Assembly (NCBI GenBank): GCA_030765055.1
Contig: CM060947.1
Coordinates: 48,788,047 to 48,852,046, forward strand
Origin: Mantis religiosa
Lineage: Eukaryota > Arthropoda > Insecta > Mantodea > Mantidae
Reading direction: 5' to 3'
Length of the DNA: 64,000 nucleotides
The stretch's first letter is position 1, and the number at the start of each line of letters is the position of its first letter. Shown piece after piece: positions 22,450-34,549 of this stretch. Made by a program: the position numbers and the translations under genes. The notes below the pieces were generated by a model. That model was not told where the DNA came from and did no database searches. It saw nothing but the letters and a program-made list of their open reading frames with translations.

Positions 22450-22690
22450 TGTGTGCACAAGCTGCACTATCGTGATCAGGTTTGCGACAATATGTTGCTA
22501 GTATTAACGTAGGACTCAGGTGTGTGCCAGATAATTTGCAAAGGCTGTACCACATTGTACCATAGGCAATGGAGTCGGTCTGAATGGCTGAAGTTTGGAA
22601 GTGTGTTTAAAAGTGATAGGCCCCATATCAGTACATCTCCGGCATGCAAAAGAATTCTTGTGGGTTGAACTTCAGGCACACCAGTGGCAC
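22450..22690 (-). repeat. Possible diverged tRNA-like repeat
   Basis: On the minus strand 'gaagttcaacccacaag' followed by 'gccggagatgtactgat' looks like a B box and a SINE body. The A box is not clear. Confidence 0.3.
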
Positions 22691-22752
22691 TAAAATGATT
22701 CTAGCAATTCACAGCATTGTTAACAAATCATTTATTTATTTGTAAAACTTGA

Positions 22753-22912
22753 AGCTTTTGTGGCGAGTGTTGCTGATTAAGGCTTCATGGATTATCAGCC
22801 ATATCAAATTTATAAAAGTCGAGCTTTCAACCATGGAATGCACAATGGCTGAAAGCTCGACTTTTATAAATTTGATGCGGCTGATCACCTGTGAAGCCTT
22901 AGTCAATATTTA
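22753..22912. mobile_element. Foldback/MITE, copy 1
   Basis: Perfect inverted core: 'aagtcgagctttcaaccat' against 'atggctgaaagctcgactt', with outer arms 'attaaggcttca' and 'tgaagccttagt'. The same family, with a longer spacer, is at 61992-62215. Confidence 0.75.
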
Positions 22913-23039
22913 TTTATTTATTTACAGACAATTATCTGATGATGCATTATATTTAATGCACGGCCATCTGACCCATGTTGTTGTTTCTGTTGCGGTAATT
23001 ATGTATAAGGCAGTATCATGTGACAGTGAAATGTACTTC

Positions 23040-23430
23040 CAGAGGGTACTTGATGATAACATATATATAGGAAAAACAAAAAGATATCTGAACTAAAGGA
23101 ACATATGAGATGCTTAAAATACAAATGGATAAATCTGCAGTTTCACCCCATTTCTAGACAACCAACCGAACATCAAACATCAACATTACAGTAATCAAGC
23201 CTACCAGTCATGCAGCAGAATTGGACACGTGGGAAAAGATCTTCATTTTGAAACACAAAACATAGTTAATAAATTTTGCTTTACCGCCACCAAGTACACA
23301 GGTCAGTCAGTGACAGTTCCCATCTTCTGCATTCCTGAAGATAGGAGGACATGTTCCCAAAACATGTTAACAGAGGTTAAAAAAAGTGATATTAGTGTTA
23401 CTGGTACTGACTCATCTTAAGTAAATACTT
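23040..23430 (+). pseudogene. PLE remnant: GIY-YIG endonuclease plus 3' end
   Basis: NIYIGKTKRYLN, then after a frameshift KEHMRCLKYK, then SHAAELDTWEKIFILKHKT. This is the second half of a PLE GIY-YIG domain with the following EN region. At 23335-23372 a degenerate hammerhead-like core follows (CTGAAGA..CAAAAC). The RT and the first part of EN are missing. Confidence 0.65.
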
Positions 23431-25990
23431 TTTTGATACTTTAAATTTTTACCTTTGGCATTACTGAAAGTTGTTGCATTTAACTTTGTGCTAGATAAGG
23501 AATGAAAGGAGTTGACTTTTAACTTTACTGCTTTGCACACATACTTAAAAAGTTACTGGGCTATAGCTCTTTATAGACTTTGACTGCATTTCTTGTGAGT
23601 GAATAAATGCAACGTTCCATGCATATTGTGTCTAAATAAAATGATAAAACGATACAAAAAACGATAAGAGAATGAATAGAAGTACTCATGTAGCATTAAC
23701 TTGTTGTAAATGAAGTTGATTTAGTTAATGTACTGAGTCACATTTCTGAAACAGCCCAGCTCGGTGACTTACCCTTCAGTCATTATACTTACCTATTTCA
23801 GTGATCAAGATCAAGCAGAAACAAATATGAAACTTAAGATCTGATATAACTCAGTGCATAGAAATATTTGTTCTTTCCTTTCATATTCTGTACAAATTTT
23901 CTTGGTGAATAAATCTGAATCTGAATTTGTTAGCTTTGTTTCACAAGTCAAACTGTGGTCATGATCATACCTTAGAGTATATCTTGCAAACTGATTTCCA
24001 CAAATATTTTGTTTTATCCATATAAAAGTGATATTGAATAAAATATGAGCGAATGTGGAAGTGTTTGAAGTGGACAGTACTAATAATAAGTAGTGTGCAA
24101 ACTTTTCAAAAAAAAATATTTTTGCACAGTGGTAAGTCACACAGTACAACTAATTTAAAGAAGTCTGTTACATTCATACTCTGAGCAAAGTTAACAGAAC
24201 CTTATTTGAAAATACATTGTACGAATTTCCCATCGCTGTTAGGATATGATGCCATGACATCTGAAAATGAACAAAACCAAAGTTGGTTGTACCCATTTCT
24301 ACACAAGAAATGTATAACAAGTATACAGTGTATAAGCTACTACCTTTGCATTTTAAATGGTGAGTATAAATAAATAATGGCACCATCCAATCACTAATGA
24401 AACTGAATGATAATTGGGGGAATTAAAAGTCTAAGTTTAGGGTACATCTTGATATTTGCTAGTTATGAAGGTTAGGAAAAACAACGGAGGGCTGTCTGTG
24501 AGCTAGAATCACTTGATTGTAATAATAATAATAATGGGTAAATCATGAATATATTTGTTAATCATTAAGAAGGTAGTTTTCAGCAATATATGTATGCAGC
24601 AATGTAGGCATCTAGCATTTCTCACAGAGCCCAAATGTCTTTACTCAATGAAAGTCTGTAAAAAACTTCTAAAGACTCCATAGTTATGGCTACTCTTGGT
24701 TTTACACACAAGAAAGATGCCAAGTCACTGATTGGAAGAAGTAGTACTATCTGTTCTGAAGGTATGTAATGCAGGGACTTGGTAGGATGTGACTTATGAA
24801 CTCATACTGGATTGCCAAAAACAACACAGAATAAAATAAATATATAAGATAAACATACTGCTTAATGAATCACAGCTTACCCACTCTTTGACATCATTGG
24901 AGGTCCCATGTGACACGTCTATGAGGAAAACAATGAGCACTGCACCTCTTTATGATCCTAAGTTCCCACCCAACAATGTATACATGGTCACAACTGAATT
25001 GTGGACCAGAAGTCTATAACAACCTCAATCACATGTGTCATTCTTGAACTGCAGAGATTATTTTAACTAAATAAAATTTGAACATCCAAATAAATTCTAG
25101 TGTAGCAATTTTCATATTTAGTATATGTCATGTACTTTGTATTCTACTACTACATAAGGAGCTACTGTGTGGCTGTAACTCCACTGAGACATTGATAAAC
25201 ATTGATGCAAACAATGATAGGAACATCAGTGAAACATCAGCATGAAAAAGGAGCACTAAGTTTAAATTAATGCATTTTGTTCTTTTTTCTGTTTCCTCAA
25301 TGAAAAGGTTAGGAATTTGGTCTTTTTTTTTAATTCTATTAGACACTAGAATTCAATGCAACATGAATTTTAGGCAGAGATACTTGTCATGTTTGAAACT
25401 GCAGATTAATTCTGGTATAAAATAGTTGTAGGGAAATAATCACTTATGATCACTTAAAATTCCAACTAGTAAGAGAATGTCACAAACACTTATCAAATCT
25501 CTCTTCCTATGATACTGCAGAAGTACATTAGGTACCTGTTCAAACAGGTATTGCAGGAAATTAGAAAGCTGATACCCTAGGAAAGAAAGCAGCAGCTTTA
25601 AATGACCAGAACCTCTTTGCTGAATAAGTACTTTAGAAGTAAAAACAGGGTAAAAGATTGGGATCAAAATGAAACTTAAAAGAAATGGAAAATAATTCCC
25701 ACAAATACACAAATAATTAATAAGCCACGTGGAAAATTAAATAACCTAATTATTAAGCTAAATAAGCCTTACAGCTATGAGGTTTACAATTGGATATGGA
25801 AAGTTTAGAAAACTATTTTGCTTCATATATCAAACAGAACCCATTTGTCACCTGTGTTTGAAACCCCTGAGATGGTAAAACACAATTTACTAGAGTGCAA
25901 AGCTATAGAATATGAGAGGAACTACTGAACAATTACATGTAGAAGCTAATCTAGTGAGACATTTTCTTTCTTTCATTTCCTTTTCACTCT
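23431..25990. other. Intergenic DNA, nothing recognised
   Basis: About 2.5 kb of AT-rich sequence between gene 1 and the next repeats. Short open frames of up to 112 codons have no motif, no start context and no composition unlike the background. Confidence 0.5.
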
Positions 25991-25999
25991 CCTCATATA

Positions 26000-26280
26000 G
26001 AAGACTTACACCCCCAAGGACTCACAAGTGGGTGCTTGGGGTAAAATGTCTGTCAAGGAGCACAGGAACTATGGATCTGAGAGAACTCCAAGATGGAGGA
26101 TCAGGTGAAGAAGTGGTTGATTATGCAGCAGTTGGTAGAAAAAATGGAAAGGAAGATTGGAGAAGCCAAAGAAAACCCAAACAGATGCTGCTTCGTCCAC
26201 CACAAATCCACATAAGGTTCTCTGGGGCATGTGGTCAGAGACAAGCAGTCTAATCACTTGGCAACGGCAGCAAATAAGAG
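26000..26280 (-). repeat. tRNA-like SINE, family E, diverged
   Basis: The minus strand begins 'gctgccgttgccaagtgat' and 'tagactgcttgtctctgacc', resembling the head of the copy at 31325-31715 (A box ending 'ttagactgctcagctctca'). Confidence 0.45.
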
Positions 26281-26336
26281 AAATACAACACAACTAAAAT
26301 GAAAATATTGATCCTTAGTTTAAAAAACATAAATCA

Positions 26337-26337
<1 letters not shown>

Positions 26338-26368
<31 letters not shown>
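26338..26368 (+). repeat. Poly(A) run
   Basis: An uninterrupted run of about 30 A, possibly a retroposon tail. Confidence 0.9.
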
Positions 26369-26371
<3 letters not shown>

Positions 26372-26730
26372 TTTAGGATGGTGTGCTTAAGTAAAATCCA
26401 CCTCCAAATTAATTGTTTCAGTTTTCAAATGGCGTTAAACAATTAGGATCCCCACTTATATGAAGTATTTGGAATTAATTACTTCAAAGTTTCCAAAGCA
26501 CATACAAGATTGAAAACAGGATGTAAAGTGGCAAAAATAAATATTGCCAATAACTTCAATGTAAGAGCATTTCTGTCTTAAATAATAACAATAATACAGT
26601 AGATTCACAATTAACTGAGATTCTGGATTGACTGGGGGAGTTATTTAAAAGTAAACACAGACAATTTTTGTATCAGTGCAGTGCAAGATGGGATGAGTAA
26701 GTAAGATGAATGTCTAATGAATTGATAAGT

Positions 26731-26883
26731 TACTGATAGAGTCAACATGACATGCCATGCCATGCCATAGCTAGGATTTGAACCACAGATCTCCTGGTTA
26801 GATCTCCTGGATCTATTTATCAAAAACCTTAGCCTATATACGGCTAGTGTGAAGAAATGATTAATTTCCATCAATTAACTAAA
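26731..26883. mobile_element. Collapsed inverted pair of family A SINEs
   Basis: The left half is a minus-strand body and B box ('gaaccacagatctcctgg'). It joins directly to a plus-strand 'gatctcctggatctatttat', 'caaaaaccttagcctatata' and the full tail 'tttccatcaattaacta'. Most of both heads is deleted. Confidence 0.7.
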
Positions 26884-27074
26884 TTGATAAGCTACTATTG
26901 GTAATGCCAAACGAAAATGAAGAGATCCTCATGTAATCAAAATTGACAAATGAACACTATTGTTGATATAGTCTTCAAAATATACAGACATAGACATGCA
27001 GATTTCAAAAGAGGTCACTGCCATCATTACCATCACAGCCATGGTGGCTGCCACCACCACCATCATTAATCCAG

Positions 27075-27260
27075 CCCACTTTGGTATCACAGATGGTAGC
27101 ATGTCTGCCTCTCATTCAAGAGGTCCCAAGTTTGAGTCTCGGTCAGAGTGAGTTATCTGGATAAAGTTTCTTCCAGGGTTTTCCCTTATCCTGAGAGACA
27201 AATGTCAGGTAACTCTATGCTCTGTGGACCCTGGGCTCATTTGAGCATCATTTCACCTAG
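27075..27260 (+). mobile_element. tRNA-derived SINE, family C
   Basis: 'gatggtagcatgtctgcctc', 'ttcaagaggtccc' and B box 'agtttgagtctcgg', then 'gggttttcccttat', 'ggtaactctatgctctgtgg' and 'gagcatcatttcacc'. The 3' end is cut off by the family A copy at 27258. Confidence 0.75.
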
Positions 27261-27405
27261 ATAGAATCAACATGAAAAATTCAATGCCATGGCCAGGATT
27301 TGAACCACAGATCCCCTGGTTTCCATCCAGTCGCTCTAACCCATTGAGCTACCATGGCAAGTTCAGAAATGATTAATTTCCATCAATTAACTAAAACCAT
27401 TTCAC
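27258..27405 (-). mobile_element. tRNA-derived SINE, family A
   Basis: Minus-strand copy: A box complement 'cattgagctaccatgg', B box complement 'ggatttgaaccac' and 'gaaaaattcaatgcc' are intact. The segment between head and tail is rearranged, because 'tttccatcaattaacta' follows directly on the head side. Confidence 0.75.
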
Positions 27406-27761
27406 CTATTTTATTCATCATCTGATATGACTTAACCTTGGAGGATGTAAATTTAAAAAAAATAAAAAAAAAATAATTTAAAAAAAAAACATCAATTCTG
27501 TAGAGGAGATAACATAAATGAGATCTGCTGGAAAATATAACATCCTGAGGGTCTTATAGTGATTGAAACTGCTTACACTGAACAGAAAGAAGTGTCTATG
27601 CTACTTGATGTACCACCATCCTTGAGCATTGTGGCTATACTGCAATATCTAAGAAAGACTCTTTTCAAAAAGTAATCTTCTCATTTAATATCATAATTTG
27701 TTTATCTTTAAATTAAACTGTATAAAATATTAACGTGCAGTTTAAGTTATTAGTAATTGTT

Positions 27762-28676
27762 CGAGGGATGTTCAATAAAGAATGATAATTTTTTTACAGT
27801 CATAATTTTTCGCACTAAAATTCAATCTTATTATATTCGGTTACCTTAATGTGAAACAAACATGCTCAAGTAGTTTCATTGTTGGTACTCCTGGCTCCCA
27901 CCTGTGAGAACCAGGCAAGTTCAGACATATTCAGTATCGCCTACCGCTGTAATGGAGGTAACACGCACTTAAAGTTGATGTTAGAGGAAGACCCGGAGTT
28001 TCTTTCAAACATAATCACTGCTGATGAAACTTGGCTACATCATTTTGATCCTGAGAGCAAACAGCAAAGCTCAGTGTGGAAATCTCCTTCATTCACCAAC
28101 CCCCAAAAAAGCAAAAGTGGTTGCTTCTCCTGGGAAAATTATGGTCATTTCATTCGTTGATATTCATGGAATGGTTTATCAGCATGTTGTACCTGCACAC
28201 ACATCAGTAACTGGACAATACTACAGGGATGTCCTGAAAACTTTGCAAATCCATATCAGGCCCAAAAGACCACATTTCCATGAAGCAGGCTGCGCGCTGC
28301 ACCACGATAATGTGCGGCCACATATTGCCAATGTTGTTGCTGAATATCTTGCAAAAGTCAACGTGAAGTGCATCCCTCACCCTCCCTATAGTCCGGATTT
28401 AACCCCATGTGAGCTTTTTCTATTTCCTAACTTGAAGAAATGCCTTCGTGGGAGGCATTATCCATCACCAGAAGCAGTGGTGAAGGCAGCGGAGGCGATA
28501 TTGAAGGATCTCTCAAAAATGGTTTCCAGCATGTCTTTGAAGACTGGCAGAAACGCTGGGACAAGTGCATCACATTCAGGGGAGACTATTTTGAGAAGGA
28601 CCATCAAAATTATGAGGATGAGTAAAGTTACGTTGTCAAAAAATAATTGTTATCATTCTTTATTGAACAGCCCTCG
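27762..28676 (+). mobile_element. mariner transposon, internally deleted copy 2
   Basis: Terminal inverted repeats of ~27 bases, 'cgagggatgttcaataaaga' and its complement at the right end (one mismatch). The right flank is TA and the left is TT. It codes for the C-terminal part of a mariner transposase with ADETW (first Asp), LHHDN (second Asp) and TPCELFLF. The third catalytic position is Glu here instead of Asp. It ends KRWDKCITF and YEDE, as in copy 1. One frameshift is visible near 28110 and another near 28515. The N-terminal DNA-binding half is absent, with the same breakpoint as 4447-5354. Non-autonomous. Confidence 0.9.
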
Positions 28677-28939
28677 TAATATGTAATTACTACAGAGTTT
28701 TTACCTTTTTTGTCACTTATGATTTATTAGAAGATTATCTCCATATTATCCAAGTTTTTTTCATACCTAAGATAATGTTGATTTAATTAGCTTACATATT
28801 CACAAGTTTACCACCAATACCACTACTAGGTGATACCAAGAAGAAGCTTAAGATGGTTTACAGTTTTTTTTCCAACTTGCCCTATAGGTGCTTTTATATT
28901 TGTCCTCTGCATAAAAAAAACATTCCATTGTTACAACAA

Positions 28940-28940
<1 letters not shown>

Positions 28941-29000
<60 letters not shown>
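28941..29000 (+). repeat. (GAT)n microsatellite
   Basis: Twenty tandem TGA/GAT units without interruption. Confidence 0.95.
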
Positions 29001-29001
<1 letters not shown>

Positions 29002-29467
29002 ATGCACTTCAATGCCCTGAATAGGAAGCAGAAAAGAAAGTAATTGAATCAACAAGATCTGTTATTCTAAAATCTATTGTTGGATACTCCTTGTTGAGTT
29101 GTAAATGCAGTCAGAAAGTATGAGATGAATTGAAAATATTTAAACTCTTAGAAAGAATGAACTAAAACAAATAAAATTGGAGATACCAAATTCAAAGGAA
29201 GAATGTTAGAAGATTCCAAAAATATTAACAGAATACAAGGCAGTAGAAAATCGGCAGACAGGAAGGCCAAGGTGTAGATTCAGAGTTGAGTTTGATTAAT
29301 AGAGATGGAATAGATCTTGCTCAAAGATAAGATACTTTATTCACCTTTTGATTTATACATAAATCATGGTTTCATCAGTAATACTACATAATTATATAAC
29401 ATAATACTATATACAATAGTATGTACAATATTAAGTAGCTTATCCAAGAAGTAATATTTACAAAGTT

Positions 29468-29562
29468 GGTACAAAAGTGAATCGAGAATTCACTTTTCTC
29501 GATTCACTTTTGTACTAATTTGTGCTTCACTGTCCCTACGCTTCTTTCAAGTTTATACTTTG
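29468..29562. mobile_element. Miniature PLE-type foldback (95 bp)
   Basis: Perfect 12-base duplication atttacaaagtt (29456-29467 and 29563-29574). A tight hairpin, 'gtacaaaagtgaatcgag' and its complement around 'gaattcactttt', is followed by a one-sided right tail 'tgtgcttcactgtccctacg'. That tail is nearly the same as the right end of the PLE at 58515-59461. Confidence 0.75.
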
Positions 29563-29579
29563 ATTTACAAAGTTATTAC

Positions 29580-29765
29580 AAATTTATGTCTTTAAATTCC
29601 TGGATGCTAAAAGGTACATGTTTTAAGAGTGATTTTGTTAATAAACATTTAAATTTGCTATAGACTTGATCTTTGAAATGTCCAGGTAACGTATTGTATG
29701 GACTAGTCCCATGGTGAGTAATGCTACTGCGACTCTTATTGGTGCAACAGATTAAGAAGAAAAAG
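29580..29765 (-). pseudogene. LINE-type C-terminal coding remnant
   Basis: The minus strand reads SSITHHGTSPYNTLPGHFKD, then KCLLTKSLLKHVPFSIQEF. A 'YNxLP' followed by a basic 'K.LL..H..YSI.EF' end is typical of non-LTR retrotransposon ORF2 tails. It has no RT here. The class is inferred from the motif only. Confidence 0.55.
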
Positions 29766-29769
29766 AAGA

Positions 29770-29815
29770 AGATGATGATGATGGTAATGATGATGATGAT
29801 CATCATCATCATCAT
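29770..29815. repeat. (GAT)n/(ATC)n microsatellite
   Basis: 'gatgatgatgatgg' followed by 'gatgatgatgatcatcatca': an inverted trinucleotide run that can form a hairpin. Confidence 0.9.
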
Positions 29816-29825
29816 TAAAGCATGG

Positions 29826-30083
29826 AGCTGGCCTTGGTAGCTTCGATGGTAGCATGTCTGCCTCACGTTCAAGAGGTCCCGAGTTCGAATCTCGTCAGGG
29901 TGAGTTACCTGGATAAGGTTTTACTGGGGTTTTCCCATATCGTGAAAGATGAACGTTGGGTAACTCTAAGCTCTATGGACCCCGGATGCATTGAGCATCA
30001 TTTCACTCATTTCATTCATCGTCCGATATGACTAAATGTTGGAGGACGTAAATTGCACACATACCAAAAAAAAAAAAAAAAAA
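29826..30083 (+). mobile_element. tRNA-derived SINE, family C, full length
   Basis: 'gatggtagcatgtctgcctc', B box 'gagttcgaatctcg', then 'gggttttcccatat', 'gggtaactctaagctctatg', 'gcattgagcatcatttcact', 'ggaggacgtaaattgcacac' and an A tail of ~19. This is the best copy of the family. Confidence 0.85.
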
Positions 30084-30429
30084 ATCAAAAGCATGGAGTT
30101 GCATGTGGTTACATACAATACAGATTAGTTGAACATGGAATATGAATGATGTCAGAATACTGAGCAGCTATCAAATGTTCATCGTGTATAATCAGACTGC
30201 AGACACCTGTAGCTGTCTACATGCATGAATTTCTTACAATAGAAGCCATGTGCACTAAACTTATGGCACATTGCACAATTGTCTGCGCTTTAATGAGGAT
30301 GTGTTGCCTATCTCTTTCTGCATTGTTTAAAATACTCAGCTCTCAATGTATCATGGGATTTATGAATTCTGATGTAAATGTTTGAAAAAATGAGTAATTC
30401 CTAAAAAAAAAATAATCACTCCAAATACT

Positions 30430-30690
30430 AAAATATTTACTGAGTCATATTTTATCAAAACTTAAAGCTTCACTTACATCAACTATTAAAGACAGGAATG
30501 CTTTTAAAAACATTTTGAGTCGCCAATCAGCTGATGATGGGGCTGGAATGGTCCCGAAAACGTTCCCATTTTTAATAGTTGATAAGAGGAAGTTTTAAGT
30601 TTCAATAGAATATCACTCAATAAGTGTTTTAATATGAAATTAGCTTCAATTTTAACAGAACTTATAATTTTAACAATTTTAACAATTTTA
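30430..30690. mobile_element. PLE-type foldback with hammerhead-like core
   Basis: Perfect 12-base duplication actccaaatact (30418-30429 and 30691-30702). Inverted outer arms 'catcaactattaaa' and 'tttaatagttgat'. At 30531 the plus strand has CTGATGA, T, then GGG..CCC as stem II and GAAAA. The outer tail on the right contains repeated 'ttttaacaa'. Confidence 0.72.
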
Positions 30691-31324
30691 ACTCCAAATA
30701 CTGCTTACTGGAAAGAAAAATCAACATAGATAGAATGTTATATTTAAAACTGTTAGTGTGAAATTAATGTAATAGGAGCATAATGACTTACAATTTGGCA
30801 ATGAGTTGACTGTCAACAGTTACAAATCCACTCCTCCAGCTGCACAGTTATCTGTAAAGATAGATAAAGAAAAATCAGAATGAAATAATTCTACAAATAT
30901 TATTTTGACAAGATGTGTTAGTTTAAGTGGTACACCATAACGTTTTTAATCTACATATTTTTCCATTTCTACCAATTACAGCAGATAAAAGAAATATTGT
31001 ATTCCACCCAAAAATTTGACATTGAAATGTTAATAGAAATAAATGTTCTAAGGTTCCTGAATTCAGAATAAAATTTTTACTTTCTCTACTAATTCCTAAC
31101 AGAAAGTGCTACTTTCTACACAAAAATTCAATGCTGAGATTTTACTGTAGATACAAATTTTTAGACTTCCTTAATCCAATAACATCATTAAAAAGAGTTG
31201 TAAAAATGTTCGGCACTCTGTGCACAATATCATTCAAAAATAAAATTCTGATTAAACACTAAACTTGGTTGAAAAAACTATTTGCAGTCAGTTTTTAACA
31301 CTGAAACCATTTTTTTTTTTTACT

Positions 31325-31715
31325 TAAAAATGTGGCTGTCTTCTGTTTTAATTGCCCTCTTATACCACTATGTGGTGTCAGGGTAAAGTTGCTCCTCTTA
31401 AACCTTATGCCCATAGGCAGTGGGTTGAGGAATGGAATCTCTGGATCAATGAGAGAGAGAGAGAATCCAGTAAGGATGGGTGATCAGCGTGATGTCTGGT
31501 ACGAGAGTGAGGGAAGTGGATGAGAAAATGAGGGCGAGATGAAATGATAGAAAAGATGATGATGATGATGAAGGTGGAAGGCTGGTGGGGGAAACCAGAA
31601 GACCCAGACACAATCTTTCCAAAAATCTCACTTTGCGGTTGCCTGGGATCAAATCTGGGCCACTTTGATGAGAGCTGAGCAGTCTAACCTCTCAGTCATG
31701 GTGCAGCCAAAAATG
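31325..31715 (-). repeat. tRNA-like SINE, family E
   Basis: Minus strand: A box 'tgactgagaggttagactgc', B box 'cagatttgatcccagg', then a body with (CAT)n and 'ccccaccagcc'. It may extend to the T-rich run near 31310. Confidence 0.6.
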
Positions 31716-31856
31716 GCTGTCATGATTTTAATTAAAATGTCATGTCCTTAAATTTCCATACAGATAACCTGAATTTTTGCAAATAGGCTTTGAAATCCTC
31801 TTCATTCAGAATGACTTTTGTATAACTATAAGAGCAGACAAAATGTTATAATAATA

Positions 31857-32168
31857 ATCCACAGCTTAACAGCGCACAAGCAAGCCAGAGTCTGCCAATC
31901 CGACTGTTGGCCTCACACCCACATATGCAAGGCAGAGGTGGGCAATCATTCAGCCGATAAGGGGAAGAAATGTGGTCAGTATCAAGGGATCGCCAGCCAG
32001 AAAGTTGGCTTTCTTACCCAGGATTCGCTATCTGTCATAGTGATATTCCTCATGATGTTGAGTGGGCACCTTTCCTATACTCGAGTCCTCCCCAAGAAAA
32101 GGATCGAACCTGGGTACATTCCGTGGCAGCGAACCAAAGTATAACATCCTATAGCCTACTACACCATG
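31857..32168 (-). mobile_element. tRNA-derived SINE, family D
   Basis: Same layout as 45896-46234: 'ctgttggcctcacacccaca', 'gcagaggtgggcaatcatt', 'tgagtgggcacc', 'gatcgaacctggg' (B box complement) and 'tagcctactacaccatggc' (A box complement). Confidence 0.75.
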
Positions 32169-32559
32169 GCACACACAGTCAAACGTTACTACACAAAAAA
32201 ATATACCTTGTTAAAGCACACATGTTAATACTTTACGAGGCATTCCTGCTTATTGGCTTTTAAGTTTTCAAATACTTATACTTATTTGAACTGGCAATGT
32301 GCTATTTGTTTTTTCTCATGGTCATGTAAAGACAGATTTTAAAAGCCATTCATATTATAAGATACTTTAAAAACTCTGGCTATTGTGACTATTGCTTCAT
32401 TATGTATCATCATATCACAATTTATCAATCTGTAGATGCCATAGTGAGCTAAGCCAGCTTAAAAGAGCTAGTCTAATCTAGGATATTTATTACATCAAAT
32501 CCACATATTTTAAGCACATTTATATTCTTATGTAGAGTATGGCAGAGCTAAACATTATT

Positions 32560-32870
32560 TGTGATTTGAGCCAGGGATCTCCTGGTCTCGTCTGGTTGCT
32601 CTAAACACTGCAACATGCCAACACAACATTAAATTCTCCAACTGATACACCACCCATGGTTAAAGCAACCAGACAGAGACCAAGAGATCCGTGGTTTAGA
32701 TCCTGGCAATGGCTTAGAATTTGTCAATCTGATTACCTTTTCAAACTTTGCCCCAACTAGTATGAAAGACCAATTAATTTCCATTAAATGACCTAATAGT
32801 GATCTGAGCTATAAAGCTCTACATATGGGTCTTAAAGTACTTACACGTTGCAATTAGCCATTTTTCAGTC
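32560..32870. mobile_element. Inverted pair of family A SINEs
   Basis: A minus-strand head at 32560-32645 ends in the leader word 'attaaattctccaactga'. It meets a plus-strand copy 32654-32793 (B box 'gtggtttagatcctgg', tail 'aattaatttccattaaat'). Confidence 0.65.
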
Positions 32871-33370
32871 TGACTCTACATTTCCATGTATAGATAATAT
32901 ATGCATAATTAACTTATGAAAGCCAAAATATATAAAATCATCAAACTTGATGCTTCACAATCAAGATCTGGAGCCTAATGATATAAAATTCTAGTTACTG
33001 TTGACAGGTATTGGTGATCTTGGAATACTGTATGAGCTAACAGCTTACGCAACAAGATGTAAGAAAATCTAATGGGAAGCGACCATTGAGTTCAATGAGT
33101 GAGATGCTTGTTCAAGCATTTTTGCTCTTCAGAAACAAGAAGGAGGAACCCAAGCTATTTTTAAATAATCCAGAGAATTTGGAATTCTTTCTTTTCTCTG
33201 AAAGCTTGTACAAACTTGAACAGGAGCCAAATTCTTACGTGAATTTTTTTTATTAGAAACAAATGAGAAAGCAACAATACTTTGCTACAAAGAGCAAAGT
33301 GGCGAAGTGTTATCAAACGAATACGAGATAAATACCTTATTTCAGTGCAGATTAAATTAATAATAAATAA

Positions 33371-33697
33371 ACCCTGGCGCAACAGCTCTAAGAGGGCAAA
33401 GGCCTACCAAACTGACTGCCAGCCCCACGCCCACTTACACACAGCAGAGGTGGGTGATCATCCAACCAATATGGGGAGGAGATGTGGTCAGCATCTCGGC
33501 ATCCCCAGCCGGAATGTTGGTTTTCGTGACCAGGGCCACTTACCTAGTGTAAGCTCCTCACTTTCCTCACGATGCTAAGTGGGCACCGATCCAATACCCG
33601 GGACTGAAAATCCACACCCCATGGGTGGAATCGAACCCGGGCCACTTTCCATGGCCAGGGACCAAGCCTTAGCCCCTTACGCCATGGTGCAGGACAA
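33371..33697 (-). mobile_element. tRNA-derived SINE, family D
   Basis: Shares 'cgcccacttacaca', 'cagaggtgggtgatcatcca', 'gagatgtggtcagcatctcg', 'ccccagccggaatgttgg', 'gtgggcaccgatcc' and 'gccactttccatggccaggg' with 45896-46234. The minus strand runs from the A box ('cgccatggtgcagg' complement) to the left end. Confidence 0.85.
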
Positions 33698-34104
33698 CAG
33701 TTTAAATTAACTATTAAAATTTCTACATTTTAATAGCTCATTTTATGTAATTATGTTCCAAATTATATGTGCTAAATTGCTAATAATCAAACAGTTGGGG
33801 AGCATGCCTTAATATATTTTTGTATGTTAAAACACTAGTTAACTTATGAGGAATTAATAATTGATGTTTGATCACCAAAATGTATACAAGTTGTGTAATT
33901 TTTCGTTTTCTATAGAGAATGGTTTTCTTCATTTCATATTTTGCATATGAATTACATGCAAAGTACATAAGATAATATACTGCCCAACTCTGACCATCTA
34001 AGTAGAAACATTTTACATCAATAGCAAGAGAGGATTGTTCGAGTACTATTATCAGAAATAGTTTGTCTTATCACATTAATTATTCACAAAATGTAAATGT
34101 AGCA

Positions 34105-34330
34105 ATGTTATATAAAACATTAAAAAACAGATAGAACACAGTATCTGTCAACAGTTAGTCATAATGCCACACTGAATAAATATTTCTACACTTATAATGG
34201 CACACAACTGTGTAATAAGTCACTACTTTATCTAAAAAACGTAGACACTGTAAGGATTTTCAAAAGAAAACTTCACAAAGTTTTAATTGAAAAGGTTTTT
34301 ATTCTATACAGAAATTATAAAAAATTAATT
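34105..34330 (+). pseudogene. LINE-type C-terminal remnant, copy 1
   Basis: Reads SHNATLNKYFYTYNGTQLCN then RIFKRKLHKVLIEK. The same protein tail appears at 57095-57257, so it is a repeat. The 'G.QL.NK' and 'FKRKL' pattern fits the end of a non-LTR ORF2. Confidence 0.55.
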
Positions 34331-34549
34331 TTATTATCATGCTTTCTTTTCTACAATATTACAATATGTTACATTTTGTCATATTCATTTTCTTTTTCTC
34401 TTCTGCAGTTATTATGTTACAAATGCTTATAAATTTTGTATATCAGCAATTATTATTCATTAAATTTTGTACTAACATCACAATAAAATATAATATCTGT
34501 CACAAACTCACTTATTTTAAAGAAAATTGAAGAACTTTCCACAGAATTC

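Noticed and set aside
22749..23096. 115-codon frame as a gene
   Set aside because: It runs from a foldback arm into a PLE remnant; only its last codons (YIGKTKRYLN) are meaningful, as part of a broken endonuclease.
23811..25712. Several frames of 70-112 codons between genes 1 and 2
   Set aside because: No motif, no splice partners, and no difference from background composition.
28941..29815. CRISPR-like spaced repeats
   Set aside because: These are simple trinucleotide runs without unique spacers; a CRISPR array is not expected in a nuclear insect genome.
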